Assembly (NCBI GenBank): GCA_039026975.1
Contig: JBCCLI010000278.1
Coordinates: 1-8,707 of the forward strand
Direction: 5' to 3'
From: JBCBKZ01 sp039026975
GTDB taxonomy: Bacteria > Bacteroidota > Bacteroidia > J057
Length of the DNA: 8,707 nt
Part shown: piece by piece, positions 7,387 through 8,707 of the stretch
How the letters are laid out: each line of letters starts with the position of its first letter
How positions within the stretch are numbered: the stretch's first letter is position 1
The notes under the pieces: model-generated
The model's input: only the letters and a program-made list of their open reading frames with translations
What the model was told of the DNA's origin: nothing
Database searches by the model: none
Made by a program: the position numbers and the translations under genes

Positions 7387-8382
7387 TTATGGGATTGGTG
7401 GAGTAGAGAGTGCTTGAATTTTCTTGGAAAACTTTTGGGCTACTAATCTGAACCCTTCATCCGTAGGATGGATCTCATCCGCCCAGTAGTTCCTATCAAC
7501 TGGAAGGGTTCCTTGAGTATGTACGAAGTGCACATATGAGAATGAATCAACTAGGGAAGAGAGAACGGTATGAAATCTTTTGAGGATGTAATCAATAAGC
7601 GCTTGCTTATCGAGTTGGTCTTCAATCTTTTTCTTTTCCATATATTTCCCTACCCATCCTCCTCTCTTGGATTTCTCATAAGGAATGATGAAGTCATACC
7701 CATGAACGAGCACCTGCAACCCAAAGTCATCATGGTATTTCTTGGCTCTCTTAAAGATGGACTGGTAGTATACGCCTATGGTTTCCAGGAAGCCTTCAAA
7801 GTTATCTTTTAAGAATCTTTCCGGCTCTTGTCCAGGTATTCCTGGGGTGTAGTCATCCAGAAATAGCTTAAAAGAATCTCCCAGAAGGTCATTTCCGCCT
7901 CCGCTTAATAAGAAGAAGGAAGGTCTTTCCTTTTCTATGGCCTCAAAGAATTCATCCTCTTTGAACATATGCTGTAACTCAGCCCCAGCAGCAGAAAGGC
8001 AAAGAATATTGTAGCTTCCTGAAAGCTGATCTATGATATCCTTCAAGAGAAGTGGGTACTGAAACCAGGAATCTCCTTCCGCTACAATCTTAGTTCTTTC
8101 TGGATATTTCTCCTTCTTGATTTCATATGATCTAAGTCTTCTTTTCCTTCCCCATTTGTTGGCTAAATCCATAAAGGTATCAAATACAAACCCCCTATCT
8201 GTAGCTTCTTCAGGGGAGATTTTTAGCGTAGACTCCAGTTCCGGGCTGAAAGGAGCACCTGGATTCTCTTTGATCTTAACATGCTTTTTTAGCTCTAATT
8301 CAATATTGGCTAGCTCCTCTTCTGATTTAGTGCTAATATCAGACGCTAGCTCTTTAAGTAACCAATCTATAGGATCATTCAT
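7387..8382 (-). CDS. SGNH/GDSL-type hydrolase, first gene of the CHAT operon
   Basis: This 331-residue protein contains all four conserved blocks of SGNH hydrolases. Block I is VAEGDSWFQYP (100-110) with S105 as nucleophile, block II is LSAAGAEL with G133, block III is LSGGGNDLLG (159-168) with N164, and block V is WADEIHPTDEGF (300-311) with D302 and H305. The complete Ser, Gly, Asn, His set predicts an active esterase, lipase or acyl-hydrolase. The first 95 or so residues are an extra charged, mostly helical segment ending in a basic patch near KWGRKRRLRS; I recognise no domain there. There is no signal peptide or lipobox, unlike many secreted SGNH enzymes, so the site of action is probably the cytoplasm. 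The ATG at 8382 is the first in frame and no Shine-Dalgarno site precedes it. Its stop lies 10 bases before the CHAT protease gene, so the two are almost certainly co-transcribed. The substrate is unknown. Confidence 0.9.
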   Translation of the reverse strand: MNDPIDWLLKELASDISTKSEEELANIELELKKHVKIKENPGAPFSPELESTLKISPEEATDRGFVFDTFMDLANKWGRKRRLRSYEIKKEKYPERTKIVAEGDSWFQYPLLLKDIIDQLSGSYNILCLSAAGAELQHMFKEDEFFEAIEKERPSFFLLSGGGNDLLGDSFKLFLDDYTPGIPGQEPERFLKDNFEGFLETIGVYYQSIFKRAKKYHDDFGLQVLVHGYDFIIPYEKSKRGGWVGKYMEKKKIEDQLDKQALIDYILKRFHTVLSSLVDSFSYVHFVHTQGTLPVDRNYWADEIHPTDEGFRLVAQKFSKKIQALSTPPIP

Positions 8383-8707
8383 GGATGAAGATTTATCATA
8401 TGTAGAAATAATAATATGTTACGAATGGTTCGGTATTCAGTTTCAAATCATTGGGTATTCTAATGTTTTTGTAGTGGCTTCTTCAGGGATACTTATCTAT
8501 TCTACATGCAAGGAGAATCGTATATTTCTCATAATTATTAAGCTAAACGAGTAGGTTTTGGATATAAGGAGGTAATTTTAGAGTAGAGATGGTTTGGATT
8601 TCCTTCAGAAAAATTGAGCTTGTAGAAATTGAGAAAAGCATTTCAGTATCCTTCTAAAGGCACCTATCATACTAACCATTGATCAGCATGGAAATTGATA
8701 TTAAGGA
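8383..8707. other. A/T-rich non-coding region upstream of the SGNH-CHAT-hydrolase operon
   Basis: These 325 bases hold no gene I can support. They must include the promoter of the leftward operon, but I see no clear match to the Bacteroidota promoter (TTTG, then TAnnTTTG) at proper spacing. A perfect AAGGAGGT lies at 8566-8573 on the + strand, and a 22-codon ORF starts 15 bases later (8589-8657), which is too far and too short to be convincing. An ATG at 8688 opens a frame (MEIDIK) that runs off the window. It could be the start of a divergent + strand gene, but seven codons are not enough to tell. Confidence 0.5.

Noticed and set aside
8432..8460. Direct repeat GGTATTC at 8432-8438 and 8454-8460, 22 bases apart, upstream of the SGNH gene, possibly an operator.
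   Set aside because: Seven-base repeats are expected by chance in an A/T-rich stretch of this length, and the flanks do not match.
8117..8554. Open frame of 145 codons on the + strand opposite the start of the SGNH gene.
   Set aside because: It mostly overlaps the SGNH coding region in antisense and has a low-complexity Ser- and Ile-rich product typical of a shadow frame.
8566..8657. Perfect AAGGAGGT followed by a 22-codon ORF on the + strand.
   Set aside because: The 15-base spacing is too long, the peptide is tiny with no recognisable feature, and the other genes here do not use Shine-Dalgarno sites.
1..8707. Insertion sequences, CRISPR arrays, tRNA or rRNA genes.
   Set aside because: No transposase, regularly spaced repeats or RNA-gene-like sequences were seen.

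Overview
The window looks like a chromosomal segment from a member of the Bacteroidota, possibly the Cytophagales. The genes lack convincing Shine-Dalgarno sites, have A/T-rich starts, and encode proteins of a Bacteroidota-like flavour (a bestrophin channel and an isoquinoline-oxidoreductase-type molybdoenzyme). This placement is an impression from the sequence, not a search result.

Left part, + strand. Positions 1-174 hold the C-terminal end of a small [2Fe-2S] subunit. It is followed after 14 bases by the large Tat-exported molybdopterin-binding subunit (189-2360), so the pair is an IorAB-like molybdenum hydroxylase or dehydrogenase that acts in the periplasm. A strong imperfect hairpin with a T-rich tail (about 2390-2445) probably ends this transcript. 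A single bestrophin-family anion channel gene follows (2468-3511).

Right part, - strand, convergent with the bestrophin gene. Three tightly packed genes are read from 8382 down to 3569: an SGNH/GDSL-type hydrolase (8382-7387), a CHAT-domain caspase-like cysteine protease (7376-5445), and an alpha/beta-hydrolase with a long N-terminal extension (5401-3569). The gaps are 10 and 43 bases, so they probably form one operon. All three keep recognisable catalytic residues and none has a signal peptide or clear secretion signal, so they probably act in the cytoplasm. The two hydrolases belong to unrelated folds that both often cleave lipids or esters, and a protease with large non-catalytic N-terminal domains sits between them. 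By analogy with known CHAT systems, in which the protease cuts and activates a partner, I propose that this is a protease-controlled hydrolase module, perhaps a defence or regulated cell-death system. That function is inference. This operon is the main candidate for a novel system in the window.

The last 325 bases (8383-8707) contain no gene I can support. They must hold the promoter of the three-gene operon, but I could not identify a convincing one. An ATG close to the right edge may begin another gene.
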